Below are positions 21,101 through 30,322 of a DNA stretch of 35,010 nucleotides, one piece after another. The notes below the pieces were generated by a model. The model saw only the letters and a list, made by a program, of their open reading frames with translations, did no database searches and was not told where the DNA came from. A program made the translations under genes and the position numbers. This DNA is from Priapulus caudatus. Taxonomy: Eukaryota; Priapulida; Priapulimorpha; Priapulimorphida; Priapulidae. The stretch spans positions 94,690 to 129,699 of the forward strand of contig NW_014577663.1 in NCBI RefSeq assembly GCF_000485595.1, given 5' to 3'. How positions within the stretch are numbered: the first letter of the stretch is position 1; each line of letters starts with the position of its first letter.

Positions 21101-22008
21101 GATGTTATAGAGCTCACACTCAGTATTACGGAGGCTTTCACAACAACCATCGAGTCATTGTGTGGCTGTGGGATGTGCTGGACCATGATTTCACTGCTGA
21201 GGAGCGAGGCCAGTTCTTGAAGGTGGGATATTGCCATCGAGTAATATTCTCACGTGATTTTAACTTTAGTCCTAATATGTACAACAGTAATGTCAATGAG
21301 TGTCTTGGTTCAATTGATCACAGTAGGGCTATGAATTTAAATTGTAACACACAGTAGAGATTTGCTTTCGAAGGCAAAATGTGTTATTAATCCTTTTTTT
21401 CGCCATTCGTGTATTCTAGTTTGTGACAAGCTGCTCAAAGGCCCCTCTGCTTGGATTTTCGAATCTAGAGCCACCATTTTCCATTCGCTGTGTAGAGGTG
21501 AGTTCGCTGTCTGGAACTCAAGTTTGATGTTGAGAACTAACAAAAAACAGAGAAACATGTAGTAGGAAACAGATGTTGAAACTTGTCGAAGATGTTAAAT
21601 ACTATGTTAGCATAATCTTCCAGACCAATACTTTAGTTGTTAACACCCTGAAAATGCGAGTGAATAGTAAAATAAAGTAGGTTCAGATACAAAGCCTGCA
21701 GAGTAGAACTGGCAAGCTAGCTGCAATGCTACGTTGTCACAAAAGCCAGCATCGGCAGGACAAAGAACATCACTAGTTAAAGAGCGGTTTGGTTTTCGCA
21801 GGTGAGTGACGATCAGGACACAGGTGACACCGTCGGCTCCGTTCTGCGCGGTTTGTTCTCCATACGCAAGAAGGACCCTGTTGGCAGGCTGCCAACGTCC
21901 TCCACCTGCTTCAACCTGTTGAAGCTACCCAACTACCAGCGGAAATCGACACTGAGAGATAAGCTACGTTATGCTATCACTAGCAACACAGGGTTCGAAC
22001 TGTCGTAG
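9149..22008 (+). CDS. UBE3B: UBE3B, HECT-type E3 ubiquitin-protein ligase (25 coding exons, complete)
   Basis: Coding exons: 9149-9262, 9595-9709, 9852-9916, 10191-10352, 10565-10750, 11217-11299, 11443-11548, 11885-12005, 12329-12506, 14039-14205, 14693-14842, 15400-15562, 15785-15903, 16284-16398, 16678-16777, 17093-17212, 17575-17652, 17906-18004, 18391-18498, 18616-18753, 18970-19094, 19364-19549, 21111-21222, 21420-21497, 21802-22008. They total 3195 nt and join in phase to 1064 residues plus a TAG stop, near the roughly 1068 residues of vertebrate UBE3B. The family takes ubiquitin from an E2 onto a HECT cysteine and passes it to substrates. Visible landmarks are an N-terminal IQ motif, the [15 protein letters not shown] block (exon 9), [19 protein letters not shown] (exon 18), the catalytic TSSTCFN motif and the family C-terminus NTGFELS. 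The start is the first ATG of exon 1; the encoded MFAQQ matches the family's MFT-type start. No frameshift or internal stop is present. The UBE3B rather than UBE3C assignment rests on the IQ position, exon-by-exon similarity and length. Confidence 0.97.
9254..9634 (+). other. UBE3B: IQ (calmodulin-binding) motif of UBE3B, split by intron 1
   Basis: Exon 1 ends with VVIQ and exon 2 begins [12 protein letters not shown], so the spliced protein reads [16 protein letters not shown] at about residues 35-50. This fits the IQxxxRGxxxR pattern that binds calmodulin or EF-hand light chains. Vertebrate UBE3B has an IQ motif at the same N-terminal place. The intron cuts after the Q in phase 0. Confidence 0.85.
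10766..10955. mobile_element. MITE-like element in UBE3B intron 5
   Basis: Starts CCAGTGGCGGATCCAGG and ends with the imperfect inverse CTGGATCTGCCAGTGG. It has a C-rich and G-rich centre with two C-runs (10889-10919). A related pair of ends occurs in intron 10 (about 14399-14639). Confidence 0.65.
12573..12965. mobile_element. Element J1, truncated, in UBE3B intron 9
   Basis: The left end (a G-run, then GTGTCACTCCATATATG and GCATGGTAGGTATG) matches the right end of J2 (27017-27053) in inverse orientation. The interior matches J2 in segments such as CGTTCCAGTGCATTGCAT and GTCTGAGTTAGTTCCAGAG. The second end is missing: after CCCCCCATTTTT the sequence changes to the K-type element. Confidence 0.75.
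12966..13212. mobile_element. K-type repeat in UBE3B intron 9
   Basis: Begins with a small hairpin (AGCTCGCCTTGAC ... GTCAAGATGAGCT) followed by tandem GTCC (13014-13028). A related hairpin-plus-GTCCGTCC module occurs at 19758-19830 in intron 22. No coding capacity. Confidence 0.6.
13213..13909. mobile_element. Element L: inverted-repeat element in UBE3B intron 9
   Basis: The termini are GAGCTTTCGTTTTGCACGAC (from 13223) and its inverse ending at about 13902, followed by further partial symmetry (TCTACGACGG and CGTCGTAGAA). GCTAATA occurs just outside both ends (13214-13220 and 13903-13909), a probable 7-9-bp imperfect duplication. The short open frames inside (13544-13798, 13813-14019) show no family resemblance. 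Confidence 0.7.
14397..14642. mobile_element. MITE-like element in UBE3B intron 10
   Basis: The ends GGGGCGGATCTAGC and GATCCGCCACTGCC are imperfect inverses and resemble the ends of the intron 5 element. A G-run (14426-14435) lies in between. It ends about 50 bp before the acceptor of exon 11. Confidence 0.5.
16511..16700 (+). repeat. Triplicated 3' splice-site region of UBE3B intron 14 / exon 15
   Basis: Three tandem copies of a 77-80-bp unit begin at 16511, 16588 and 16668. Each starts GTTGTTNTAG followed by a version of the exon 15 start (CCTGGGACAT); copies 1 and 2 continue with TGATTAACACTGATG. Only copy 3 (acceptor AG at 16676-16677) keeps the frame. Used as acceptors, copy 1 (AG 16520-16521) would read G TCA TAA and copy 2 (AG 16596-16597) G GAC ACA TAG, each with a stop within three codons. 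Confidence 0.9.
16962..17021. repeat. AT-rich inverted repeat in UBE3B intron 15
   Basis: Arms ATATATATCAAGAGTA (16962-16989) and its inverse (16993-17021) match over about 28 nt with one substitution and one indel. A (TA)n run continues to 17034. The structure lies about 70 bp before the exon 16 acceptor. Confidence 0.75.
18019..18287. mobile_element. 269-bp MITE in UBE3B intron 18
   Basis: Perfect 14-bp inverted ends TGTATCCCCCGCGA (18019-18032) and TCGCGGGGGATACA (18274-18287). No clear duplication flanks them. The interior contains a GCGACCAAACTTGG word. No coding capacity. Confidence 0.75.
18754..18969 (+). other. Intron 20 of UBE3B: GC-AG type
   Basis: Exon 20 ends AAG and is followed by gcaagt, the usual strong form of a GC donor. 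Exon 21 begins CATTACGACGG after cacttgcag. Protein similarity (NLTYVK joined to HYDGDVTD) fixes both ends. Reading through to the next GT (near 18826) would add unrelated residues and shift the frame. The intron also holds an (AG)n run at about 18897-18919. Confidence 0.9.
19230..19300. repeat. (ATT)n/(ACT)n microsatellite in UBE3B intron 21
   Basis: A run of ATT triplets changes to ACT and then to mixed AT triplets, 65-130 bp before the exon 22 acceptor. Confidence 0.9.
19924..19943 (+). promoter_or_regulatory. Three AGGTCA-type half-sites spaced by one base (DR1)
   Basis: GGGTCA, AGGTCA and AGGTCA follow each other with one A between them. DR1 repeats of AGGTCA are the classic binding sites of RXR and HNF4 type nuclear receptors. 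Function here is not shown; the sites belong to a repeat element. Confidence 0.45.
20098..20117 (+). promoter_or_regulatory. Three exact AGGTCA half-sites spaced by one base (DR1)
   Basis: AGGTCA at 20098, 20105 and 20112, separated by single bases C and A. This is the second such cluster in intron 22, 174 bp from the first and in the same orientation. Confidence 0.5.
21907..21909 (+). other. UBE3B: Catalytic cysteine codon (TGC, residue 1032) of UBE3B
   Basis: The cysteine sits in [14 protein letters not shown], the HECT C-lobe motif in which the thioester with ubiquitin forms. It lies 32 residues before the C-terminus, as in vertebrate UBE3B. Confidence 0.93.
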
Positions 22009-22795
22009 ACTCGACGAGATGCGCCGCCATCTACAGCTATTTTAATTATTATTTTGTGTAATTTGTATTTATTTTTTTGTGTATAGTAGTAATAATATAT
22101 TTGACACACCTGTAGGTGGTGAGTTGTTGGGATAGCAAAGCAGGCAATAGGGAGACCGTTTTCACTATGGAAGGCTGCAGTGATTGTACCAGTAGCTGAA
22201 GCCACTTTCTTTTTCATCAATATCATATCTGGCGCATGACAACGAGAGAGCCTATGGTGTTATAGTAGCTGTCTGTATGATCCATGTTGCCTTAATTTAA
22301 TATATCCACACATGACGTTGTGGTTTATGTACTACTTGGTATGACATTACCCACTTTTATCTCCATTTTCGATATAATCATGACCCTCTGATGACGTATC
22401 GATGATGATTATATTTATAGGAAGGAAATTTGTGGTTTGAAGCTCCTGTTCAAAAGTCAACACTTCTGCATCATAATATTAAGTGCTATTGCTTTAACTG
22501 TGCAGGAATATATGTGGTCTGTGGAATAAGTTATGGTTTATAAGGAGATTTGCGTAATGAAACTATAAAACATCTTAGAGCACAAGTAAATATTAAAGGA
22601 GTATGTAATTCATAAGTGCTGCAAGAACGTAGGAAGGATGGAAACGTGGTTGACATTGATTTAAAGGTTGTAGTAGCCTCATTAGATTTCCATAATATGT
22701 GTTACCTCAGTTTATTGAAATGAGGACCTTCTGTCAAAAATCATTGTAACGCCATGGCATTACCATTTATAATAAAATTTCCCTCTGTATTAAAC
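22009..22795 (+). other. Probable UBE3B 3' UTR with poly(A) signal
   Basis: AT-rich sequence without coding signal follows the stop codon. The first convincing AATAAA is at 22771-22776, which would put cleavage near 22785-22800. The overlapping open frame on the minus strand (21969-22226) has no family resemblance and I do not accept it. Confidence 0.5.
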
Positions 22796-22994
22796 AGTGG
22801 GGATTGTAATTACCTCTGCTTCGTAAAATACCCAGGAAATTGCAACCAGTCCAAGTATCCTTGTTGAATCCAATTTAGCTATGTCCAAGTTAATTGTGTG
22901 GTAGACAGAGGATTCTGAAGCTATTTCTAGTTTGTGTAACATCAATGTACTTACTATTCATCAACATTACTAACATGAATTTATTGGGAGTGCC

Positions 22995-23265
22995 GAATAT
23001 TGCAGTCACTGCATGGTTTGTGCACAGTATAACAGCCATTGCATTGGTTGTGCACAGTATAACAGCCACTGCATTGGTTGTGCACAGTATAACAGCCACT
23101 GCATTGGCTGTGCACAGTATAACAGCCACTGCATTGGTTGTGCACAGTATTACAGTCACTGCATTGTTTGTGCACAGTATTACAGTCACTGCATTGTTTG
23201 TGCACAGTATTACAGTCACTGCATTGTTTGTGCACAGTATTACAGCCACTGCATCGTTTGTGCAT
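22995..23265. repeat. Exact 30-bp tandem repeat, nine copies
   Basis: Unit GTGCACAGTATTACAGTCAC plus TGCATTGTTT, repeated without indels and with few substitutions (AACAGCC or TACAGTC). Because 30 is a multiple of three and the unit lacks stops in several frames, open frames appear on both strands (22890-23475). These repeat-derived frames are not accepted as genes. There are no spacers, so it is not a CRISPR array. Confidence 0.95.
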
Positions 23266-24180
23266 TGCATTGTACGATATTAATTTTGATGCATGTTTTG
23301 TGCACATTACCAATGTGGATGTACTGTTGCGAACAATAATAATTTGAATGTACCGTGCCATTTTGTGCACATGATTATCGTCAGTGTACTGTTTGGGCAC
23401 AATATTAATGCGAACGTACTGTTTGTGCACATTAATAACATTAATGTACTGTTTTGTGCCCATTATTAATCTCAATGCACCGTTTTGTTCACATCATTAA
23501 TGTGAATGTACTGTTTGTGCACTAGAGTTATGAGTCGTATTGCTAGCAGTGTCTACATCAGCCCCACATCAGCACTGTTGCTATCATGCTATGCGCACTA
23601 TTAACCATGTTAACATTAATGTGCTATATGTACGCCATTGCATGCTTCCATTGCCCCGCATGATGTTCATTCTGAGCTGCAAACCTGAGCATATTGTGTG
23701 GCATAAACGCGATCTTCGTAAGTGTACTGCACTACCATTTTACTATGAGCGTGGAGTAGTATGGTCGCCATGGACTATGCTAAAACATAATATAGTATAC
23801 ATAAGGTAATTATTCTACTATATCGACACTATTAACATGAGTGTATTAGGCTGCAACTACTGTCCCCATTCTACTCTATCACTCAACAATATTACCGATG
23901 ATGTACTGCACTACAAATATTGCCTCCATTTAACTCTATCCCTTAACAGTATTAACATAAATGTACTCCTTTACAAATATTACCACCATTCTACTCTATC
24001 ACTCAACAATATTACCGACGATATACTGCACTACAAATATTGCCTCCATTTAACTCTATAACAGTATTAACATTAATGTAGCCTACTCCATTACAAATAT
24101 TATCACCATTCTACTATATCAGTCAACAGTATTAACACCAATGTACTCTGCTACATATATTGCCACCATTACTACCAAGC
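23266..24180. repeat. Decayed tandem repeats flanking the 30-bp array
   Basis: Words such as AATGTACTGTTTGTGCACA (23330-23520) recur about every 60 bp and then give way to a roughly 60-bp unit with CTACAAATATTGCCTCC, ACTCTATC and AACAATATTACC (23850-24170). This looks like an older part of the same satellite. Confidence 0.75.
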
Positions 24181-25130
24181 AACGCTACCAACATCTACTA
24201 CATTAGAAAAAATTCTGTCATTGTATTGCATAAGATTTATTTTGATTATTGTAATTTATGTTGCCAATGTCAATTTTATATTGTTATATTAGTTAAACAC
24301 CAAAGCTTCGGCTTTTGTGTTGGTAGTTGTTATGTTATTGAGCTGCTATTTGTGTATATGTTGTAAAATAAATAATATTATGCCACAATATTGACACTTT
24401 AGCAGTTTTCGTGCTAGATAAAAAAAAATGTTACAAATACTATAAAAGCATGCGGATATGGAGGCTGTCATATTGAACCCGTTTCTATAGACGGGTTTCT
24501 TAATTCTCTACTTTGTTCACCTTTTACTCACGAAGAGACAAGACACCTATTTATTCGCGGTCAGAGTCTAAGCAACCCCTCAGGAGTTTCGCCCGGTTGT
24601 GTAATTATAGTGGCACTAAAGGGTGACCGCTACAGAAAAATAGGCGTTAATTGCTTAACCGTGTGTTCTGTAGGGTTTGGATCATTTTTCTCTCCTCTAT
24701 GCAGGACGGCGATAGAGTAGCTTGTAGTTGGACACCAGAGTGAAATACAATCCCGGTGATATGGATTATATATAATGGAATAACCTATTGCTCACCACTC
24801 AGACATAATACATAATAATATCAGGAATATAATGGTCGCACTTCTTACCCGTCTTTATCTATATAGACGTTATATCGGCTATAGTTTACGGTGTGCGTTC
24901 GAATAGAACTATAATATATTTGATTACTACTTCGGCATTATGTGCCGAATTGATATAGATGATTATATTGGCTGCTACAAATCCGTTATAAATTCAATAA
25001 CTACTAGGTGGTCGCTCCCTTCCTTCTCGTTCTCTTTCTGGCTTGTTCCAACGCGGTGTTTCTCTCTCGTAGGCTGCGTGGCCTCCTCTTCCCCCACATG
25101 AAACCCCAAAGGTAATTCCCTCACTTCTCT
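24181..25130. other. Unassigned AT-rich stretch
   Basis: No gene is recognisable. A short hairpin (AACCCGTTTCTATAGACGGGTTT, arms at 24477-24483 and 24493-24499) is the only clear local structure. The open frames are short. Confidence 0.5.
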
Positions 25131-25440
25131 TTGACCTAACCTGAAACGGTATTTGTTTTTTATTCATTTCCTTTTCCACCCCTCCCTAGAACTTAAAAAT
25201 GGGCCAAAAAGCGACCGACTTCATCCTTTTTCTTTTTCTTCTTTTCCCTACCTGAAAAGTGAGCCACATGCGACTCTGCTTCCTTCCTTTCTCTTTCCCA
25301 AACTTGAAAAATTAGGCAAAAGCTACTTCTATGATTCTTTGTCTTCTTCTTCTTCTTCTTCTTCTTCTTCTTCTTCTTCTTCTTCTGCTCCTTCTTCTTC
25401 GTTCTTTGCTAAATCTGAAAAGTGAGCCAAAGGCATAAGC
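25131..25440. repeat. Degenerate pyrimidine-rich tandem repeat with (CTT)n tract
   Basis: Four diverged units of about 65-90 bp share CTGAAAAGTGAGCCAAA-like and CTTTTTCTTTTTCTTC-like halves (near 25190, 25250, 25300 and 25410). A (TTC)n microsatellite at 25343-25385 gives the poly-serine frame, which is not a gene. Confidence 0.7.
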
Positions 25441-25462
25441 GTGTTGAAACTAAAAAGTCAGC

Positions 25463-25518
25463 ATATTATCAGGAGTAAGATAATATAGGATCCTATATTA
25501 TCTTGCTCCTGATATTAT
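25463..25518. repeat. 56-bp near-perfect palindrome
   Basis: Two 28-nt arms meet at GGATCC (25488-25493) with no spacer and differ at only a few positions. The long AT-rich arms include AAGATAATATAGG and its inverse. Confidence 0.85.
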
Positions 25519-26282
25519 TAATTCGTATGCGACCAATCACTATCAATGACAACCATAGCCACGCGTTCGCCGATACTCCATGTAAGTAAACCACATGTCA
25601 GCGCCAAAAACGTAGGGCGTGAGAGGCTTATAACAACGGGGCACGCGCCGAGCCGTAGTCTAGCTGCGGGTGGGGGGGGGGGTCAGTTGACCCCACCAGG
25701 CAATTGTAGATAGTAATATTACATGGTCAAGAGCCAACAGCGACCTGCCCACAGTCAACTACCTATAGAGCACAACATACGCGAGGCTTGCCCCTCCCCC
25801 CAGTCAAAATGAGTTATATCTACGCCCGTAACGGGCACATTTAAATTATTACAGTGAAATTATTATTAGAAAAAAGAATTTTCATGGAAAACTACTACTG
25901 AGAGGAGAACTGATGCATTCATTCTCAGTTTTACAGGTAAAAGACATGCCATTTCCCAGTTCCTGGCTAATAAGAAATGCAATTTCGGCTTTTCCACGCC
26001 CCGGTCAACTTTTGTTCCTAAATCACGAATAATTTATATTGTGTTTACTGTTTCCTGGTCTAATGCCACGTCCCGAAAGTAAACGCCCCCGCCTTCTACT
26101 GACCCGTGTGCTCTCTACTTTGAACGTATAATTTCGCCTCGATAATATAACCTTTTTCATAATATTTAAGCTTAAATGCAGGGCCGTAGTGGCCGCCACG
26201 GCAGCACGGCACTGCCGTAGCACTATTTAAAAAAAAAATTCTGCAGGGAACCATGGAGCAACATATACCAAGGAGATGAAAC
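25519..26282. other. Unassigned stretch with repeat-like pieces
   Basis: No gene is recognised. There is a G-run (25671-25682) and a GC-rich GGGCCGTAGTGGCCGCC segment followed by a poly(A) run (26182-26239), which looks like the end of a retroposed or MITE-type repeat. Confidence 0.45.
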
Positions 26283-26677
26283 CCCGGGGGAGGGGCACTC
26301 ACCCCACATTATGGTAGGTATGTGCCACTGCAAAATCAAAAATGGGGGGGGGCTCTGAAACTAACTCAGACCTGAAAATGGAAGTCTCTGGAACTAATGT
26401 TTTTTGAATGTGGTATACTCTGAAACTGGATATGTTGAAATGGGGGTCTCCGAACTAGATTTCGTTGAAATTCAATGCTGTGACACTGGACACGTTTAAA
26501 AGAGGGTGTCTCCGGAACTGTGGGGAGGGGGGGGGGAGACAGTGATTTGCTTTAAAATATATGCTGTAGCACTTGAACCAATAATGTTGTATTATGTAGA
26601 GGAGAAAAAACATGACCGGAGAGAGATGAACGCACGCACACGCACGCGCACCCACACGCACACACACACACACACAC

Positions 26678-26714
<37 letters not shown>

Positions 26715-27058
26715 ACACATCACACAACACACCCACACACACACAACACACACACACACACACACACACCACACACACACAGGCAACACACGCACGCACG
26801 CACACACGTTGCATGCATGCCTTGACGGCCCGGCTTCAACGTATTCTGAAGTACGATCCACTGGAACGGAAATATTAAAAACTAGGGTCTCCGGAACGGC
26901 AAAAATGTAAGATCTGCATGGTAACTAAACTTAATACTCTGGAACGAGATATTCTTAAAATGCGATGCACTGGAACGGAAGTTTAGGTTAGGGTTGAAAA
27001 TGGGGGTCTCTCCCGCGGCACATACCTACCATGCAATATATATGGAGTGCCCCGCCCG
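26283..27058. mobile_element. Element J2: inverted-repeat element with a CA microsatellite inside
   Basis: The ends GGGGCACTCACCCCAC (26292-26326) and GGAGTGCCCC (27017-27053, inverse) share TGGTAGGTATGTGCC. The interior repeats a degenerate unit with CTCCGGAAC, CTCTGGAAC or CACTGGAAC. J1 in UBE3B intron 9 is a second copy in the opposite orientation without the microsatellite, so the CA tract grew or was gained within J2. Confidence 0.8.
26630..26810. repeat. CA microsatellite inside J2
   Basis: A (CA)n run with single-base breaks and ACGC edges. It produces His-Thr and Val-Cys open frames that are not genes. Confidence 0.95.
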
Positions 27059-28081
27059 ACCAGTTAAGGCTCAAAATGCAATGGTCATGCATGTGGCACC
27101 GAGACATGTTAGACAAGGTAGATGAACAAAATGTAATTTCAGAATTGTAAGTTGCCATCCAGGCAGAAAATATAAAATTGGAATAATAAAAAAATAAAAT
27201 GACAAGTTATCTGACTGGACTGTCTGGTATTACTGGTAATTACTGGTATTACTGATCAATTAGAGGTGTTATATCAGTGCTCTAAGATTTGGAGTGTGTA
27301 TTTAATATGACAATATGTGCCTATATATTCAAATTCAAACTTCAAAACATACAGATGTACATAGTGAAAGTATAAATGCAGATTGAAAATAGGCTTATTT
27401 TTCATAATTATGTACTGTTAGTATATACAATTTTGTAAACAATGTTTTATTAGTTATCATACTCATAATATATATTTTAGATACTTTAGTCAAAACATCA
27501 GCTTTAGCTACATTCCTCTTTGAAATTTACAAATTGACCTTTTAAAATGATCAGAATTGGTTGCTTTCAACATAGCCTGAAAATGCAGGAAATGCCATTT
27601 CCAGGCTCTACATTTCAAAATTGTTGAAAGCAGACCCCAGACCCCCCGCATCGGCTACATGTTTCTGCAGTGGCACTTTTTGGGAGGCAACTACGGCCCT
27701 GTTAAATGCGCCTATAGCTCTGGTGTTGATCGTGGTGAGGAGGCAACTGCCATGCGTCTGTACAGTGTATATTATGTATAAGCTCTCTACTTTGACTGCT
27801 CAATTTCAACATAATAGTATCTTTTTGCACATATTGTCCATATGCAAATACATATTTAATATGATATAGTATTTTAAAAACCAGGAATACTGCATGTGCA
27901 CCTCATAATATACATTAACCTTCTAATGTCTCATGAAGAGACAATACGGTATAAAGGAAATTCATATTACATTATCACTACGTACCATGTGTGCTCTCTC
28001 GATCGTGCTTACAAAATAATATTCCCTTTTCAGTGCATGCATTAATTTTCCGCAATAACCGTATTATCGTCAGTAGCAGTA
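27059..28081. other. Unassigned AT-rich stretch
   Basis: No coding signal. A segment near 27558-27650 (CTGAAAATGCAGGAAATGCC, then AGACCCCAGACCCCCCGCATCG) looks like a dispersed-repeat terminus, but I cannot place its other end. Confidence 0.45.
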
Positions 28082-28221
28082 TGTTTACCCATTGAAATAG
28101 ATATGTACCCTACATAGGTATGTATCTATTTTTATGGGTTTACCTGCTGAGCTGCGTATAATAACATGTCACATAAAAACAAGAGTTAGTAATAATGTAT
28201 TATTAGCGCTTGATAATAACC

Positions 28222-28262
<41 letters not shown>

Positions 28263-28500
28263 TATACATGTTTATATAATAATAACGCACATATAAGGTA
28301 TTATAATAACATGTTGTTATATACAGCTCAGTGGGGTTTACCTACGGAACAAATATGGGTTCTAGTATATCTCTATATATTTCCAAGGGTTTACCAGATA
28401 CAAAAATCTAACCCAACAAGAGTAGAGGAGTCTCCCTTACTATTGTTGGGTTACATTATTGTATCTATGGGTTTACCCATAGAAATATATAGAGACACCT
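28082..28500. repeat. Cluster of inverted repeats sharing GGGTTTACC
   Basis: GGGTTTACC occurs at about 28136, 28333, 28387 and 28469 and, inverted or decayed, near 28083. Pairs of these are ends of nested hairpins: GTTTACCCAT/ATGGGTTTAC (28083-28141), GGTTTACCTGCTGAGCTG with its inverse (28137-28340) and TCTCTATATATTTCC with its inverse (28369-28494). A (TA)n run lies at 28222-28262. Confidence 0.65.
28395..28467. mobile_element. Element A4: 73-bp miniature family-A copy
   Basis: Begins (C)AGATACA and AACCCAACAAGAGTAG, ends TTGTTGGGTTACATTATTG plus TATCTA, the same outer ends as A1-A3 but with almost all the interior missing. Flanks are AGGGTTTAC (28386-28394) and TGGGTTTAC (28468-28476), a 9-bp duplication with one mismatch. 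Confidence 0.75.
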
Positions 28501-28566
28501 ATGAGTATGACATATTTATTTTATGAGTCTTATTTCTATGGCTTTACGAAAGACTGCAAAACCGGT

Positions 28567-28641
28567 ATCACACCAGAGCATATAAATCACGGTTTGATAT
28601 AAATCATGGGTTGATTTATATGCTCTGATCACACCAGAGCA
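28567..28641. repeat. Hairpin between ATCACACCAGAGCA repeats
   Basis: The 14-bp word ATCACACCAGAGCA occurs at 28567-28580 and 28628-28641. Between and overlapping them, 16-nt perfect arms CAGAGCATATAAATCA (28574-28589) and its inverse (28612-28627) form a hairpin. Confidence 0.8.
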
Positions 28642-28732
28642 CACTAGAGCACTAGAGTCCCTGCGCGAGGGAGAGAGTTGCGCCATGACGAGTCGGAAAA
28701 AATCGGTCACGTGATCGCTGGACGGCATGTTG

Positions 28733-29418
28733 TTTCCAAATTGATCCACACCGCTGCCGCTTAAGTACAGCGCTGTATGGATACGCTGTACAATGGTCCG
28801 TAGTAATTAATTAGACTAATCGTGCTTCAATAAACTCAAATTTACAGAGTATTATAGCTTAAGACATGTGTCTATGTGTATCTAGATTTTCTAAGAACTG
28901 CAAACACATGTTACAGCTGCGAGCGAGTGGAGAGTGGAACGCATTTATCTTGTGAATTACAGTTGTCATTATTCTTCCAAAATGACTAGCTGCTGTGGTT
29001 TACACTAAGAAATTGTACAATTAAGCTATCATATGGCGCGAACGATTTGAGGTTACTTTTCTAGAAATCTAGATACATATAAACATGTGTATCTATGATC
29101 TCTTGATTATTCTTGAGTTTATTGAAGCGCGAGTGATTTAATTAATTAGCAAGTATCTACGCGCGTATCGCACAGGTTAATATACGCACGGCTATGGCGG
29201 TAAGAAAGTGTACAATTAAACTATCATATGGCGCGAACGATTTGAGTTACATTTCTAGAAATCTAGATACACATAGACACATGTCTTAGCTATAATCTCT
29301 GAAATTTTGAGTTATTGAAGCACGATTAGTCTAATTAATTACTACGGACATTGTAGGCAGCTATCCGATATCAGCGCTGTACTTAAGCGGCAGCGGTGTG
29401 GACCTCCTACTTTGGAAA
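28733..29418. mobile_element. Element H: 686-bp long inverted-repeat element
   Basis: Arms of about 170 bp start TTTCCAAA and share CCACACCGCTGCCGCTTAAG and the inverse. The inner part of the right arm (29207-29345, with ATCATATGGCGCGAACG) is also present as a direct copy at 29015-29155, so the subterminal module occurs three times. No protein is encoded. Confidence 0.82.
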
Positions 29419-29830
29419 GCGAACACTCATGGAGTCAAATCATGAGTTGGTGCGCGAACTCTCTGTATAGCAAACATGCATGCAGTGCCCCTTCCACACT
29501 CAGGATAATAGAGAGTAGAACTGAGAGAGGACAGTAACCTGTATGATACAGGCGGTATGTCCGCTTCACTACCACTATCTACGCCTGTACGCGAGCTCAA
29601 CCCTGGCGTTTCGCAGCTCGTATCGATCAGGCCAACTTGAATAACTGGAGAAATGACGTCAGGCAAAAGCCTGCTCGGCTGACTTAGCTGATTGGCCGTG
29701 TACAGCTCTCTGATTGGCGCAATCATTTCTTGTTTCGCGAAGCGGGCTGAAGCCACTGATCTCTACTCATAGAGTTGTATTAATATACCAATGAGGGGTC
29801 TAATATATAACTCTATGTCTCTAACTATAC
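29419..29830. other. Unassigned stretch with paired CCAAT boxes
   Basis: A 109-codon minus-strand frame (29427-29756) has no recognisable domain; I do not call it a gene. Two inverted CCAAT boxes (GATTGGCC at 29691 and GATTGGCG at 29713) lie near its start, a pattern common at promoters but also in the repeats of this window. Confidence 0.35.
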
Positions 29831-30322
29831 TAACTGGAATAGCTCTTAGCCTATCCACGCTCAACGTGAATGTGACGCCACCGGCCACCTGCCGCCATCT
29901 TGCAAACCACTCCTCAAAGCTGAATCTGCCGGTCTGTGCCCCACAACATTTCAAATGAAAAATAAGAAAATGCGAACTTATTCTATTATTCAAATTGGCA
30001 TGAAAAAACTTTGATCAATACTTAGAGTTATATAAATATGGATATGATATATCTAGATATATACAGCTAGAATGAAAGAGAAATATTGATATATATACTA
30101 GATATATACATTCCATATTTATATGATCTCTTGAAGTATTGATCAAAGTTTTTTTTCATGGCTAATTTGAATAATAGAATAAGTCGATTTTTACTTCTTT
30201 TCATTTGAAATGGTTGTGGGAACAGACCGGCCAGATCACGCTTTAGAGTGAAGTGTTGCAAGATGGCGGCCGCGTGGTCGCGGTGTCGCTCAGCATTTGA
30301 TGAGGCTAAGAGCTATCAGTTA
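29831..30322. mobile_element. Element I: about 490-bp foldback element
   Basis: Arms of about 200 bp start TAACTGGAATAGCTCTTAGCC and run to the AT-rich centre near 30060 (GATATATCTAGATATATAC). The right arm carries GCAAGATGGCGGCCGCG and the left the diverged inverse. No clear target duplication was found. Confidence 0.78.

Larger units (their letters stand above)
17575..22008 (+). other. UBE3B: HECT domain-coding exons 17-25 of UBE3B
   Basis: Exons 17-25 encode about residues 689-1064. Conserved blocks in order are [13 protein letters not shown] (exon 17), [19 protein letters not shown] (18), [16 protein letters not shown] (19-20), HELVPGGK (21), MMAHFRM and GFRSII (22), [19 protein letters not shown] (23), [13 protein letters not shown] (24) and the C-lobe (25). 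The N-lobe binds the E2 and the C-lobe carries the catalytic cysteine. All expected landmarks are present, so the enzyme should be active. TSCS in exon 24 is a conserved structural block and not the active site. Confidence 0.95.

Noticed and set aside
21429-21437. TSCS in exon 24 as the active-site cysteine
   Set aside because: In HECT ligases the thioester cysteine is in the C-terminal TCFN motif, which is present at 21907-21909.
22995-23265. CRISPR-like array
   Set aside because: Copies are directly adjacent with no unique spacers, and the window is animal DNA.
22890-23475. Overlapping 100-165-codon frames on both strands
   Set aside because: They arise from the exact 30-bp tandem repeat, whose length is a multiple of three; there is no start context, splice signal or domain.
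24880-24910. tRNA B-box-like GCGTTCGAAT
   Set aside because: No matching A box, acceptor stem or cloverleaf could be drawn around it.
25153-25425. 90-codon poly-serine protein
   Set aside because: The serine run is a (TTC)n microsatellite within pyrimidine-rich degenerate repeats.
29427-29756. 109-codon minus-strand gene
   Set aside because: No domain, composition like random GC-moderate DNA, and it lies between two foldback elements; paired CCAAT boxes alone are not enough.
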